A DNA stretch of 64,000 nucleotides from DATFVJ01 sp963826515 (GCA_963826515.1 CAWGXI010000010.1:682001-746000); one strand, 5' to 3'. Shown: positions 36,176-45,328, counted from the first letter of the stretch. A program made the numbers and translations. Notes: generated by a model not told the origin, from the sequence alone.

Positions 36176-36251
36176 TGGAGCCCCCTTACGGAATCGAACC
36201 GTAGACCTTCTCCTTACCATGGAGACGCTCTGCCGTCTGAGCTAAGGGGGC
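36176..36251 (-). tRNA. tRNA-Thr (anticodon GGT)
   Basis: A full cloverleaf is readable: acceptor GCCCCCT pairs with AGGGGGC; D-arm AGCTCAGACGGCAGAGC; anticodon stem TCTCC with loop ATGGTAA and GGAGA, anticodon GGT; variable AGGTC; T-arm TACGGTTCGATTCCGTA; discriminator T, and an encoded CCA. This is threonine tRNA. It lies near the boundary between the IS-rich left part and the ordered right part, with its 3' end facing the debris. Confidence 0.97.
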
Positions 36252-36286
36252 GGGGCGGGCATCACGCCCGGCCGCAGGTGACGAGA

Positions 36287-36551
36287 TTACCAGAACAGAT
36301 CGGGCACCGGACGCGTGGCGGCGTCATCCACGGCCATCTCACCGGTGGCGAGCGCGGCAGTGAGCCTGCCGACGGCGGGAGCGAACTTGAACCCGTGACC
36401 TGAGCACGGTGAGCACACGACCACCGGCCCGTCACGCCTGAGCACGAATTCCCCATCAGGAAACCTGATGACCCTCACGCGCGAGCCACCATGAGGTCGC
36501 GGTCCCCATTGCGCCCGCGCCAGCCACCACGATGTGACGCCGCGACGCTGA
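36287..36551 (-). pseudogene. Sarcosine oxidase / N-methyltryptophan oxidase-like flavoenzyme, internally deleted
   Basis: The N-terminal FAD-binding motif RHIVVAGAGAMGTATSWWLA is read in one frame (about 36460-36548). It is joined within a few bases to the enzyme's C-terminus in the next frame: FPDGEFVLRRDGPVVVCSPC, SGHGFKFAPAVGRLTAALAT, PDLFW. The CSPCSGHGFK stretch holds the covalent-FAD Cys region of MSOX-type oxidases. Roughly 300 central residues are gone. Confidence 0.7.
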
Positions 36552-36771
36552 GCATTCCGACACGCAATTACCTTCCCCTGCAATGGTTTCCACGGATCCC
36601 AGGATCGTTCCCCCGCACCGCACGTTCGGCGGGTGACCGCTCGCGGCGTGGCATCCACCGTGGCCAGGCGGCCGTGATGGCGCGGCTGCGACGTTAACCG
36701 GCTTGGCGGCATAACGGCTCCGCGGTGTGACACTCGCGTTATGGTCACCGCCGCGCCGCCGCCGCGAAAGC

Positions 36772-36915
36772 TCAGAGGACCTGCGGCCAGGCTTGCGACA
36801 GCGGGTCAATCAGCCTGAACTGCTCACAACCAGGCACCTGACGCAGCGCCATGTCGTCGCCCGCAGCGCGCGCCCTCGCGGCGAACCGGCGGTCCCTGGT
36901 CAGCACTTCGCGTGG
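36772..36915 (-). pseudogene. Alpha/beta-hydrolase C-terminal scrap
   Basis: FAARARAAGDDMALRQVPGC, EQFRLIDPLSQAWPQVL and stop match the end of alpha/beta hydrolases (YAxRARAAGDDVELRVVPGAGHFxLIDPxSxAWPxV), where the catalytic His of GxxHF is here Gln. No other part of the domain is present. Confidence 0.5.
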
Positions 36916-37766
36916 CCCCGCCGGGCCGCCATCACGAGGCGAACCGCCTCCCGCTGCCACGTCACCACCGTACGGGGCCTTCGTAGATCTTGCTCATCAG
37001 ACCGCGGCGACGACGGCCCGGGCGGTAGCAGGCTATGGCAACGGGCAGTTGTTGTTACACACCAGGCGGCGACTCGTCAAGCACGATGCGCATCCGCGTG
37101 CCGATCAAGATCCGCGCCCACATCTCACTGACCGCGTCCGCGACCGGGGCCGCTGGCAACGCAAGCCTGGCCGGAGCCTGCTGGCTGACTCCCTCCCGAA
37201 CCGCCTGCTCGTAGGTGAGCCCGCCGGTCGGCTGCGAGGTGGCGAACATCGCCGTGAACAGCGAGGGGTTGCCCGGCTTGGCAAGGAACTGGGACACCCG
37301 CGCCACGGTCACGAACGTGACAAGACCAGCCGGCCCATGCCCCGGCACCGCATGGCGAGCAAGCTGGCCATGCCCCCGGCGCAAGAACGGTCAACCCGAG
37401 CGGCGCTCGCCATCAACCAGGGGCCTCTGCTGGCACGGATCGGCCATCCCCGGCCCGGTATGAACCCGGCGAACTGCCACTAAGCGGAACCAAAGCCCGA
37501 TGCGCGGCGTCCTACATCATATGCATGGCGTGGGGTCGTCCGGGGCACGACATGGGTCATGTCATGGCTACGGCGCGCCGCGGACACTGGTGTCCTTGCC
37601 CAGGCAACAATGGGCGCGTCGGCCCACGCGATGGTCGCGGCGGTTGCGATGATTGCGCTGAGACGGCCCGGGCAGCACACGCTAGGACAAGGTAGCGCAT
37701 AGTGTGGCAATACCGCGCGTGAACGACTAACCCTCCACCGACGACCGCAGGAACGGGGTCAGCCGA
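36916..37766. other. No gene recognised (about 850 bp)
   Basis: A minus-strand frame near 37100-37330 (SQFLAKPGNPSLFTAMFATS) looks somewhat protein-like, but I cannot assign it or find a start. The rest is without signal. This is the transition from the eroded to the ordered part. Confidence 0.4.
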
Positions 37767-39395
37767 GTGAGCGTCCGTAGGTACGGATCAGCCCTCGCAG
37801 GCGTAGCGACGAGCGTGTGCGTTGCAGGCGCGGTGATGACCACGACCGGGTTCAGCGCGGCTGGGACAGTCTCATCCCGTCCGCTCGCCGCGACACGGAT
37901 CGCGGCACAGTCGGCGGCGGCACGGCTCGCAGCAATACAGCCATGTGTGACTGCCACGATGCCAGCGAGCCCATCGGCATCGAAGTCCTCGCCCGCGCCG
38001 TCAAAGTCGGCGTCGCCGTCGCCGTCGAAGTCCGCGCCCCCGCCGTCGAAGTCAGCGTCGCCGTCGCCGTCGAAGTCATCGTCCCCGTCGCCGTCGAAGT
38101 CCTCGTCATCGCCGTCGAAGTCCTCGTCATCGCCGTCCTCCTCGTCATCGCCGTCCTCCTCGTCATCGCCGTCCTCCTCGCCATCGTCGTCCTCCTCGCC
38201 ATCGTCGTCATCATCGGCGGGGTCGACGCCCGCACGTTCTGGCACGACGCAGGCACCCAGCAAGTCGCCTGCCTCTTCAGCGTCGGCCTCGTCAACGCTC
38301 GCTTCGTCGCCGCAGCGTGCGGCGATCCAGACCGCCGCATTCATCGTCGCCGGGCCCACGTCGGTGAAATTGTGCGAGAGCGTCAACGTCCTCTCGGGCA
38401 ATGCCAAGGTGAAGCCGGGCGGAACCGCGAACTTCGCGATTTGGCTCTCGTCTTCCGGCGCGAACGCCAGTGGCGTGACCGTGACCCTGACCAGCAGCCC
38501 CGCCAATGCGACACCCCACTTCGTGGTGTGCCCGAGCGGCCACACCACGACGTGCAAGCTCAGTACGCTCGGCAACGGCCAGGTCCTCGAACTCCAGGCC
38601 GCAGTGCTCGTGCCGAAGTCGAGCACCAACGGCGAGCACGTGAACCTTGACGCGAGAATGACGACGTCCAAGCCGAACGCCGCGGTGAGTGCGTCGGCGA
38701 CCGTGACGGCGTCGTTGTCCGCGACAGGGGCCCCCGCTTCAGGCTCAGGCTCGCCGGGCTCAAGCCTGGCAGGCGGCGGCTTGGCAGGCGGCAGCACCAC
38801 TCCCATAACCAGCACGACCGGCCTGGCGGGAGGATCGCTGCCGCTCGTGACAGCCACGTCAACCGCCGCGGGCAACGTCGGCTCACTGCTGCCTGCTATC
38901 CCGGCGGTCACCCCAAGCCCAGCCGCGCAGCCAGCGGCGGGCGCCGGCGCTCCCGCGCCGGTCGCGGACGTCGGCCCGCTTAACAGGCGGCTCATGGGTA
39001 CCCAACTGATCGCGCTCGCCGCGCTGTGCGCTGCGATTGGCATCGTGATCGCCAGGTTCACGCTGCGCACACCCCGGCCAGTGGCTGCCGGCACGAAGGC
39101 CAAGGCCGCCGACGAGACGGCCACAAAGGGGAAGGCGGGCGGCGCGGCAGGTCCAGGAGGGAAGTCTGGCCGCAAGGCACGCACAAAGGCGAAGGGCAGC
39201 GGCCCTGCCACAGGCAGCGGCCCTGCCACAGGCAACGGCCCTGCCACAGGCAACGGCGCCGCCACAGGCAACGGCGCCACCACAGCCAACGGCACTACCA
39301 AGGACGGTGGCACCGGCAAGGACGGTGGCACCGCCAAGAACGGTGGCACCGCCAAGGGCCGCGGCACCGCGAAGGAAGGCTTCCCCGTCACCTGA
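37767..39395 (+). CDS. Secreted/membrane-anchored Ser-Pro-Lys-rich surface protein
   Basis: From GTG 37767 the 542-residue product has a signal peptide (MSVRRYGSALAGVATSVCVA), a long low-complexity stalk of SPSKS and SSSSPS units (residues 65-175), and a beta-sandwich-like domain (SVKLCESVNVLSGNAKVKPG, GVTVTLTSSPANATP; residues 195-320). A Gly/Pro/Ser linker, a membrane helix (GTQLIALAALCAAIGIVIAR) and a basic, repetitive cytoplasmic tail of GNGPAT and KDGGT units follow. Another long frame covers the opposite strand, but signal, anchor and domain support this one. Likely a cell-surface protein; function unknown. Confidence 0.75.
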   Translation: MSVRRYGSALAGVATSVCVAGAVMTTTGFSAAGTVSSRPLAATRIAAQSAAARLAAIQPCVTATMPASPSASKSSPAPSKSASPSPSKSAPPPSKSASPSPSKSSSPSPSKSSSSPSKSSSSPSSSSSPSSSSSPSSSPSSSSSPSSSSSAGSTPARSGTTQAPSKSPASSASASSTLASSPQRAAIQTAAFIVAGPTSVKLCESVNVLSGNAKVKPGGTANFAIWLSSSGANASGVTVTLTSSPANATPHFVVCPSGHTTTCKLSTLGNGQVLELQAAVLVPKSSTNGEHVNLDARMTTSKPNAAVSASATVTASLSATGAPASGSGSPGSSLAGGGLAGGSTTPITSTTGLAGGSLPLVTATSTAAGNVGSLLPAIPAVTPSPAAQPAAGAGAPAPVADVGPLNRRLMGTQLIALAALCAAIGIVIARFTLRTPRPVAAGTKAKAADETATKGKAGGAAGPGGKSGRKARTKAKGSGPATGSGPATGNGPATGNGAATGNGATTANGTTKDGGTGKDGGTAKNGGTAKGRGTAKEGFPVT

Positions 39396-39446
39396 CTGCC
39401 ACCGCGTCGACGCCCGGCCCAGTCCGCAGGGCTGAAGAAGATCGCC

Positions 39447-40583
39447 TCAGCCGTTCCGGCCCGCAGCGGAACCCGTCGCGACGGCGGGAACCTCGACGCC
39501 AGGCCGGATGACGAGCATCACCCGCGCCAGCGAACTTGCGTTCAGGGTCGCAGAGACCAGGACGCCAACGGTGTCTGTGTCCGCCCAGACGCAGATCCCC
39601 GAGCTGCCCTTGCCCGCGCATGCCGCCTGGCCGCCGAGCGCCCCGGCAGCGGTCCTCGCGGGTGCGTTGCCTTCTGCGGTCTCTTGCTGCGTGAAACTCT
39701 TGATCACCCCGGCGAGCGGGCTGCGCACGAGCCTTCCAGCGATGACAGCAACGCGATCAGGAGAACTCGCGGGCTCGCCGGTGTCGTAGATGGCCGTGAC
39801 GATGCCGGAGACGTGCCCCGGGTCGATCTGGGTCAGGTATTGCTCGCTGTGGCTCAGGCCGAGTTGCTGCTCGGCTTGCTGATCACGGCTATAGCTGCCG
39901 ATCTGCGCCGGGACGGCCAGCGCATGGGACGGCATAGCAACAGGCCGGACCGGGTGAGCGGGATCGGCGAAGCGGACGAACCTAAGGCCGGCTACGGCCG
40001 CCACGACGACCACGAGCACCGCACCGGCGCTCAGCCAGATCCCGCGCCGGCGCCAGCCGTGCCTGACCCTACGGGCCCTGCGGGGCACGCGCCGTACCGG
40101 CGCCTGCGGCTCACCTTCCGCCGGGCCGTTAAACGCGTACTCGGCATGATCACTCTCCGGCTGGCCTGCCGCGCCATTGTCTGCGCGCGCATCGTTAACG
40201 GCGGCGGGCATGCCCCGCTGCGGGGCCTGGTAGCCAGCATCCGGCTGATCAGTGTTGTAGCCATAGCTGATCACGTCCGCAGGTCCGGGCGATTGCAAGG
40301 CATTCGGCTGATAGCCGGGCTGGGAACTCGCCGACCCGCCCGCCGTCCCCGGCTGGCGCTGCCCAGGCTGGGGCCGCCCAGGCGGCTGCTCCCACTGCGG
40401 CTGCCCAGGCTGGGGTTGCTCCCACTGGGGCCGCCCAGGCGGCTGCTCCCACTGGGGCTGCAGAGGCTGAGGTTGCCCAGGCTGGGGCTGTCCCGACTGG
40501 GGCTGTCCGGACTGGGGCTCGCCAGGGGGTGCTGCTTGGCCGTGCCGCGGATTAGCCGGGCCGGGATTCCATCCGTATGTCAT
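39447..40583 (-). CDS. Membrane protein with Pro/Gln-rich cytoplasmic N-terminus
   Basis: This 378-residue protein starts MTYGWNPGPANPRHGQ, followed by about 75 residues of GQPQPGQPQ and QWEQPPGRP repeats, a basic stretch, one membrane helix (LSAGAVLVVVVAAVAGLRFV) and an outer domain of about 170 residues (IGSYSRDQQAEQQLGLSHSE, VSGIVTAIYDTGEPASSPDR, GICVWADTDTVGVLV). The layout, proline-rich tail plus helix plus small extracellular domain, is common in actinobacteria and of unknown function. ATG 40583 is chosen because the Pro-rich tail begins there; an upstream in-frame start at 40622 is possible. Confidence 0.75.
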   Translation of the reverse strand: MTYGWNPGPANPRHGQAAPPGEPQSGQPQSGQPQPGQPQPLQPQWEQPPGRPQWEQPQPGQPQWEQPPGRPQPGQRQPGTAGGSASSQPGYQPNALQSPGPADVISYGYNTDQPDAGYQAPQRGMPAAVNDARADNGAAGQPESDHAEYAFNGPAEGEPQAPVRRVPRRARRVRHGWRRRGIWLSAGAVLVVVVAAVAGLRFVRFADPAHPVRPVAMPSHALAVPAQIGSYSRDQQAEQQLGLSHSEQYLTQIDPGHVSGIVTAIYDTGEPASSPDRVAVIAGRLVRSPLAGVIKSFTQQETAEGNAPARTAAGALGGQAACAGKGSSGICVWADTDTVGVLVSATLNASSLARVMLVIRPGVEVPAVATGSAAGRNG

Positions 40584-40711
40584 CTTACGGGCCGCCCCGA
40601 TCTGGCGACTCTGCAGAGTCAATGTGACTGGATCTCAATAGCAGGGCGGAACATCAGCAGGGTGATCGCCAGCTTAGTGGCACCCGGCCCCGGCGCGAGG
40701 AGGAACCGAGG

Positions 40712-41611
40712 GTGTCGCTGTCGGTGCACAGGCATGCGGCACCCGCCGGCCGTCACCGCGTCATTCCCGGCCGGCAACCTCTGGGTGGTGACGCGCGGAG
40801 CGCGGGGAAACCGCGCTGGCGTTTGCCCTCAGCCGGGCACCGGGCTTCCGCGCGGCTGCCCGCTGGCCGTGGCCGGCAGGGAGGGCAGACGGCTAAGCCG
40901 CAGCGGAACCGGAGCAGCACGCAGCGCAAGCCGGAACAGGTCCGCCGTGAGCAGCGGGCGCGCACCGTAAGGATCCGCGTGTTCGCCGCCATAGCAGCGG
41001 CCGTTGTGGTCGCGGCCGTCGTCGCGATAATCGCGCTGACGGCCGGGGGCGGCAAGGCGCCTGCTACGACCGCTCCGGCCGGCGCCATGGGCCCGGAGGG
41101 CATCGTTCTGGAGGCCGGGCGCGAGCTGGCACCGGCGAGCACCGCGGCCACCGGGCAGACGGTCGACGGGATCCCGTGCAGCGCGGCCGAGCAGGTCGTT
41201 TACCACGTCCACACGCATTTGGCCGTATACGTCGACGGCGCGGCGCGGCAGATCCCTCTTGGCGTGGGCATCCTGAAGCCGGCGGTCACCCAGACGCCAA
41301 ACGGCCCCTTCGCATCGGCTACGCACTGCTACTACTGGCTCCACACGCATACCACCGACGGCATCATCCACATCGAATCGCCGACGCAGCATACCTACAC
41401 GCTTGGCAACTTCTTCGAGATCTGGCGGCAGCCGCTGAGCGCGCGTCAGGTGGGGCCTGCCACCGGCACCGTAACCGCCTTCGTCAACGGAACCAGATAC
41501 GGCGGCGACCCTCGCGCTATCCCACTGGGATCACGCACCGACATCCAGTTGGATGCCGGTGGCCCTATCGTGCCTTTCAAACCGGTCGACTGGTCCAAGT
41601 CGCAGCTGTGA
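40712..41611 (+). CDS. Membrane-anchored protein with His-rich extracellular domain
   Basis: GTG 40712 lies behind GCGAGGAGGAA, a very good ribosome site. The 299-residue product has a basic N-terminus, one membrane helix (VFAAIAAAVVVAAVVAIIAL) and an extracellular domain with EQVVYHVHTHLAVYVDGAAR and CYYWLHTHTTDGIIHIE. The HVHTH and HTHT clusters suggest a metal-binding cupredoxin- or cupin-like site, but I know no name for the family. It is transcribed divergently from the Pro/Gln-rich membrane protein gene. Confidence 0.78.
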   Translation: MSLSVHRHAAPAGRHRVIPGRQPLGGDARSAGKPRWRLPSAGHRASARLPAGRGRQGGQTAKPQRNRSSTQRKPEQVRREQRARTVRIRVFAAIAAAVVVAAVVAIIALTAGGGKAPATTAPAGAMGPEGIVLEAGRELAPASTAATGQTVDGIPCSAAEQVVYHVHTHLAVYVDGAARQIPLGVGILKPAVTQTPNGPFASATHCYYWLHTHTTDGIIHIESPTQHTYTLGNFFEIWRQPLSARQVGPATGTVTAFVNGTRYGGDPRAIPLGSRTDIQLDAGGPIVPFKPVDWSKSQL

Positions 41612-41628
41612 CGCACGATCCAGGCTGG

Positions 41629-43107
41629 TCAGCCGACCGGCCAGGTGTGCACAGGGGCGTTCGTGTGCATGTGCTCGATGTAGCGCTGGGTCATCAGGCG
41701 CAGTATTTCCGGCCGTGTCAGAGCCGTCTTTTGCTCGAGTACCTGCGCTGTACCTATCTGCCACGTCGCGCCGGTTCGCCCGGTCAGGCAACGCTGCTCG
41801 ATGATGCCGAGCAGGCGGTCCGCGTGCTCCGGGCCGACCCCCCAGCGGGCAAGTCCCTCGTGAGCGAGCGGCAGCAGGCGCCGCAGCACGAGCTCGGCGA
41901 CGGGCGCCTCGCCCATACCGGGCCAGTAGAGCTTCGCGTCGATCCCGTGCCTGGCCGCCTCGCGCAGGTTTTCCGCCGCGGTGGCGAAGGACATCTGTGT
42001 CCAGACGGGCCGCTGGGCCTCGGCGAGCGCCCGGACGAGGCCGTAGTAGAAGGCGGCATTGGCGATCACATCGGCCACCGCAGGGCCGGCCGGAAGCACG
42101 CGGTTTTCCACCCGTAGGTGCGGCTTGCCGTCCACGACCGCGTAGACGGGCCGGTTCCACCGGTAGATGGTGCCGTTGTGCAGGCTCATCTCGGCCAGGT
42201 CGGGGATGTCACCACGGTCGAGCACGGCGACCGGATCCTCGTCCTCGCACAGCGGCAGCAACGCGGGAAAGTAACGGATGTTCTCCTCGAACAGGTCGAA
42301 GACTGACGTGATCCACCGCTCCCCGAACCATACCCGTGGCCGGACGCCCTGGTGCTTGAGCTCGTCCGGACGCGTGTCCGTGGCCTGCTCGAACAGCGTG
42401 ATCCGGGTCTCATGCCACAACTGCTTGCCGAAAAGGAACGGAGAGTTGGCCGCGAGCGCGACCTGCACGCCCGCGAGCGCCTGGGCGGCGTTCCAGTAGG
42501 AGCCGAAGGCGTCCGGGCTTACCTGGACGTGCAACTGCACACTGGTGCAGGCGGCTTCTGGCGTGATGCTGTCGGCGTGCGTGAGCAGCCGCTCCGGGCC
42601 ATCGATCACTATACGCAGATCTTCGCCGCGGGCCGCGAAGATCTGCTCGTTAAGCAGCCGGTAGCGCGGGTTTGGCGACAGCGCGCCTTCGTGCATGTCG
42701 GTTTCGTCGAGGGTCGGCAAGATGCCGACCATGATGAGCCTGCTGCCCGTGCTGCGCGCGGTTGTGTCGGCGTGATTGAGGCTCTCCCGCACCTCCGTCT
42801 CGAGCCCCGCCACCGCGTCGCCTGCCAGCGACCGGGGCGGCACGTTGATCTCCAGGTTGAACTGGCCGAGTTCGGTCGCCCACGCCGGATCGGCGATCGC
42901 ATCGAGCACCTTGGTGTTCCGCATGGAAGGCAGCGCGTCGTCGTCGACCAGGTTGAGCTCGATCTCCAGGCCTACCAGCTGCGGATCGGCCTCGAACCTG
43001 GCCTCGCGCAGCATCATCGCGAGCACGTCAAGCGAGCGGCGTACCTTGTCCCGGTACCGCCGCCGGTCCTCCCCGCTGATGGTGATCGCAGGAATGTCCC
43101 TGCCCAT
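41629..43107 (-). CDS. Glutamate-cysteine ligase family (GCS2) protein
   Basis: The 492-residue product begins MGRDIPAITISGEDRRRYRD and shows the GCS2 fold: VGLEIELNLVDDDALPSMRN, LGQFNLEINVPPRSL, the CTSVQLHVQVSP strand, NSPFLFGKQLWHETRITLFE and LPAGPAVADVIANAAFYYGL. The conserved Glu and Arg residues of the ATP/glutamate site (EIE, FNLEIN, HETR) are present. Family members ligate glutamate to an amine or cysteine (GshA, EgtA, YbdK); which reaction applies here is not visible. ATG 43107 has GGAGG at the right distance. Intact. Confidence 0.85.
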   Translation of the reverse strand: MGRDIPAITISGEDRRRYRDKVRRSLDVLAMMLREARFEADPQLVGLEIELNLVDDDALPSMRNTKVLDAIADPAWATELGQFNLEINVPPRSLAGDAVAGLETEVRESLNHADTTARSTGSRLIMVGILPTLDETDMHEGALSPNPRYRLLNEQIFAARGEDLRIVIDGPERLLTHADSITPEAACTSVQLHVQVSPDAFGSYWNAAQALAGVQVALAANSPFLFGKQLWHETRITLFEQATDTRPDELKHQGVRPRVWFGERWITSVFDLFEENIRYFPALLPLCEDEDPVAVLDRGDIPDLAEMSLHNGTIYRWNRPVYAVVDGKPHLRVENRVLPAGPAVADVIANAAFYYGLVRALAEAQRPVWTQMSFATAAENLREAARHGIDAKLYWPGMGEAPVAELVLRRLLPLAHEGLARWGVGPEHADRLLGIIEQRCLTGRTGATWQIGTAQVLEQKTALTRPEILRLMTQRYIEHMHTNAPVHTWPVG

Positions 43108-43275
43108 ATATCCTCCGCGCCCTCCGGTTGGGCGGCCAGTATTGCCTCCACAGTCGCACGCCGGACCGGTCCGTGACCAGCCACTGGCTGCCAGACGGCG
43201 AACGCGGAGTGTCCCGGCCAGCGCCGCAGGCCGGGACACGCCGCACGCCCGGTCAGCTAAACGGGCTCCCTCCGG

Positions 43276-43593
43276 TCAGTTCAGGTAGGCGCTCGTGCTC
43301 GTCCCGCTGGAACTGGCCCCCCCGGTGCTCGGCGTACTCGAGCCCTTGCCCATGTTCGGGCAGTTGTGGTGGGCCGGCGCCGTGGACCCGCTCGACCCCG
43401 GGCGCGGGCTCGCTGCCGACGTGGCTGACGGACTGCCTGACGTGGACGACGAACCGCCGCTCGAACTGGACGACGGCGTGCTGCCCGACGTGGCGGCCAT
43501 GGCCACGCCGACACCTCCCGCCAGCAGGCCGACCGTGATAGCCCCGCCTACGACAGCCCTGCGGAGCAGGCCACCAGATCTAGTGGGTGGCAT
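43276..43593 (-). CDS. Small secreted Ser/Gly-rich protein
   Basis: This 105-residue product has a signal peptide (RRAVVGGAITVGLLAGGVGVAMA) followed by a low-complexity Ser/Thr/Gly/Pro region with one Cys (HHNCPNMGKG). ATG 43593 follows GAGAAGGAGG, a strong ribosome site. A cell-wall or exported protein of unknown role. Confidence 0.7.
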   Translation of the reverse strand: MPPTRSGGLLRRAVVGGAITVGLLAGGVGVAMAATSGSTPSSSSSGGSSSTSGSPSATSAASPRPGSSGSTAPAHHNCPNMGKGSSTPSTGGASSSGTSTSAYLN

Positions 43594-43740
43594 ATGAGCC
43601 TCCTTCTCTCTTCTTTCCGATAGGCCACTTCGCGGCCCTCGATGACTCAGCCTCGTCACCGAGGTTCATGAGGACCTCGCGCAGCCCTCTCAAACCCTTC
43701 TCAATGTGCGCGCCTGCAGCCGGCACCGGCTGGCCCACCG

Positions 43741-43837
43741 TTCAGAAGCAACGTCAGCAGCAACGTTCAGAAGCGGCAGTTCAGAATCGGCAGTTCAGAA
43801 GCGGCAGTTCAGAACCGTTCAGAAGCAACGTTCAGAA
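43741..43837 (+). promoter_or_regulatory. Array of seven TTCAGAA repeats (probable response-regulator operator)
   Basis: Perfect TTCAGAA copies start at 43741, 43766, 43780, 43794, 43808, 43818 and 43831, with a degenerate GTCAGCA between the first two; several are spaced exactly 14 bp apart, often as CGGCAGTTCAGAA. The array lies about 120 bp upstream of the first gene of the flavin/electron-transfer operon. The same word appears twice in front of the operon's response-regulator gene (47693, 47704). A binding site for that OmpR-type regulator is the natural reading. Confidence 0.6.
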
Positions 43838-43955
43838 GGAATTGAGAGGAAGGCCAGAGGGCTCCCTGCGCTCGGCACTGCATCTTGGGCAGTGCAGGAC
43901 CGCGCCGGCGTGTCAGGTGACCGGTGCGGGCCAACGAAAAGGAAGGAACCCACTG

Positions 43956-44369
43956 ATGCCTGTCAACCCGGCCGGCGGCCCGTCCCCCGCGTCTGTTCTG
44001 CGGCGTCGCGGCATGAAGCGGATGTCGGCGGTGACGGCCGGAGTGGCGGTCGCGGGCGTGCTCGCGACCGGGGCTGTCGCCGTCGCGCTGCCCGGCTCGA
44101 CCCACACGGCAAGCAACGCGAGCGGCACGAGCACCAGCAGTTCCGGCAACTCAACCTCGACCTCGCATGCGACCTCTGGATCGTCGGGCACCGGATCAAC
44201 GGGCACCGGATCCACCAGCACCGGATCAACGGGCACCGGATCAACGGGCACCGGGTCAACGGGCACCGGGTCAACGGGCACCGGGTCAACGGGCACCGGG
44301 TCAACGGGCGCCGGGGTGTCGGGCACGTCGTCGTCGGGTAGCACCGACGCCACGTCAGGGGCGTCATGA
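43956..44369 (+). CDS. Membrane-anchored repeat protein ending in DATSGAS (possible minimal flavinylated carrier)
   Basis: From ATG 43956 (behind AAAAGGAAGG) the 137-residue product has a membrane anchor or signal (MSAVTAGVAVAGVLATGAVAVAL). The rest is a Ser/Thr/Gly stalk, including nine or so GTGST units encoded by a 15-bp tandem repeat, ending STDATSGAS. ApbE attaches FMN through a phosphodiester bond to the Thr/Ser of a D-x-x-S/T-G-A-T/S motif, normally inside an FMN_bind domain; here that domain is absent and only the motif-like tail is left. The stop overlaps the apbE start (ATGATGA). In related operons an FMN-binding protein occupies this position. Confidence 0.65.
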   Translation: MPVNPAGGPSPASVLRRRGMKRMSAVTAGVAVAGVLATGAVAVALPGSTHTASNASGTSTSSSGNSTSTSHATSGSSGTGSTGTGSTSTGSTGTGSTGTGSTGTGSTGTGSTGTGSTGAGVSGTSSSGSTDATSGAS

Positions 44370-45328
44370 TGAACACCGCCCCGCCACGCGAGGCCCAGTC
44401 GCCCGCGGCGGCCGACTGGGGAGCCATCGGCACCTCGATCCGGTTGCTCGTCACCGACCCCGCACGCCTCGACCCAGCCAGGCAGCTGCTTGCCGCCGAC
44501 CTCTCCGCCCTCGACCTGGCCTGCAGCCGATTCCGGCCGGATTCAGAACTCGCGCTGGCGGAGCGGGCAGCAGGGACCCCGGTACACGTCAGTCCCGTGC
44601 TCGCCGACGCCGTCGCGGTCGCGCTGCGCGCGGCAGAAATGACCGATGGCGATCTGGACCCGACCGTGGCCACCGCCATGGCGGATCTCGGATATGACCG
44701 CGACTTCGAGCTCATGAGCGAAGACGGGCCGGCCGTGCACCTGACCGTGCGCAGCCGGCCAAGCTGGCGGCAGATCCGGCTTGATCACCAAGCCCGGCTG
44801 CTCACCGTGCCGGCCGGCGTCCGGCTCGACTTCGGCGCCACGGCAAAGGCACGAGCCGCGGACCTGGCGGCGGCCCGGCTGGCCGGCCGGCTTGGCTGCG
44901 GCGTGCTGGTCAGCCTCGGCGGCGACATCGCGGTGGCCGGTGAGACCCCGGCTGGCGGCTGGCGGGTCCGGGTACAGGACACCACGGGACATCCGGACGA
45001 CCCGCCGGGCGGCCCGGCCGCCGTCATCGCAATCAACGCCGGCGGGCTGGCGACGTCGGGCACGGCGGCACGGCGCTGGCGGCGTGGCGGTGTCACGCTG
45101 CACCACATCCTCGATCCGCGCAGCGGCCTGCCCGCAACCCCGGTCTGGCGGACCGTCTCCGTCGCCGCCGGCTCGTCCCTTTACGCGAACATCGCGAGCA
45201 CCGCCGCCATCATCCGCGGCGACGCAGCCCCGGGGTGGCTGGAAAGCCTCGGCCTGCCGGCCCGCCTGGTCGGGGTCGACGGCGGCATCCGGACCGTGGC
45301 CGGCTGGCCGGTGGAGGTGCCGGCATGA
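44366..45328 (+). CDS. apbE: FAD:protein FMN transferase
   Basis: The 320-residue product carries the ApbE fold: WGAIGTSIRLLVTDP, LSALDLACSRFRPDSEL (the SxFxxxSE-type start), DGDLDPTVATAMADLGYDRD, VRLDFGATAKARAADLAAAR, VSLGGDIAVAG and HILDPRSGLPATP. It lacks a signal peptide. ApbE uses FAD to transfer FMN to a Thr/Ser of extracytoplasmic redox proteins. It overlaps the genes before and after (ATGATGA and ATGA), so translation is coupled within the operon. Confidence 0.93.
   Translation: MMNTAPPREAQSPAAADWGAIGTSIRLLVTDPARLDPARQLLAADLSALDLACSRFRPDSELALAERAAGTPVHVSPVLADAVAVALRAAEMTDGDLDPTVATAMADLGYDRDFELMSEDGPAVHLTVRSRPSWRQIRLDHQARLLTVPAGVRLDFGATAKARAADLAAARLAGRLGCGVLVSLGGDIAVAGETPAGGWRVRVQDTTGHPDDPPGGPAAVIAINAGGLATSGTAARRWRRGGVTLHHILDPRSGLPATPVWRTVSVAAGSSLYANIASTAAIIRGDAAPGWLESLGLPARLVGVDGGIRTVAGWPVEVPA

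Noticed and set aside
37727..39391. A 554-residue open frame on the minus strand opposite the SPSKS surface protein
   Set aside because: It mirrors low-complexity Ser/Pro codons as Asp/Glu runs and has no signal, domain or ribosome site; the plus strand has a signal peptide, a globular domain and a membrane anchor.
43741..43837. CRISPR array or coding repeats
   Set aside because: Units are 7 bp with 10-25 bp spacing, far too short for CRISPR, and no frame makes sense of them; an operator array fits better.
43956..44369. Ice-nucleation or PE_PGRS-like protein because of the GTGST repeats
   Set aside because: The repeat length and composition differ, and the operon position and C-terminal motif suggest a tethered flavin carrier or linker instead.
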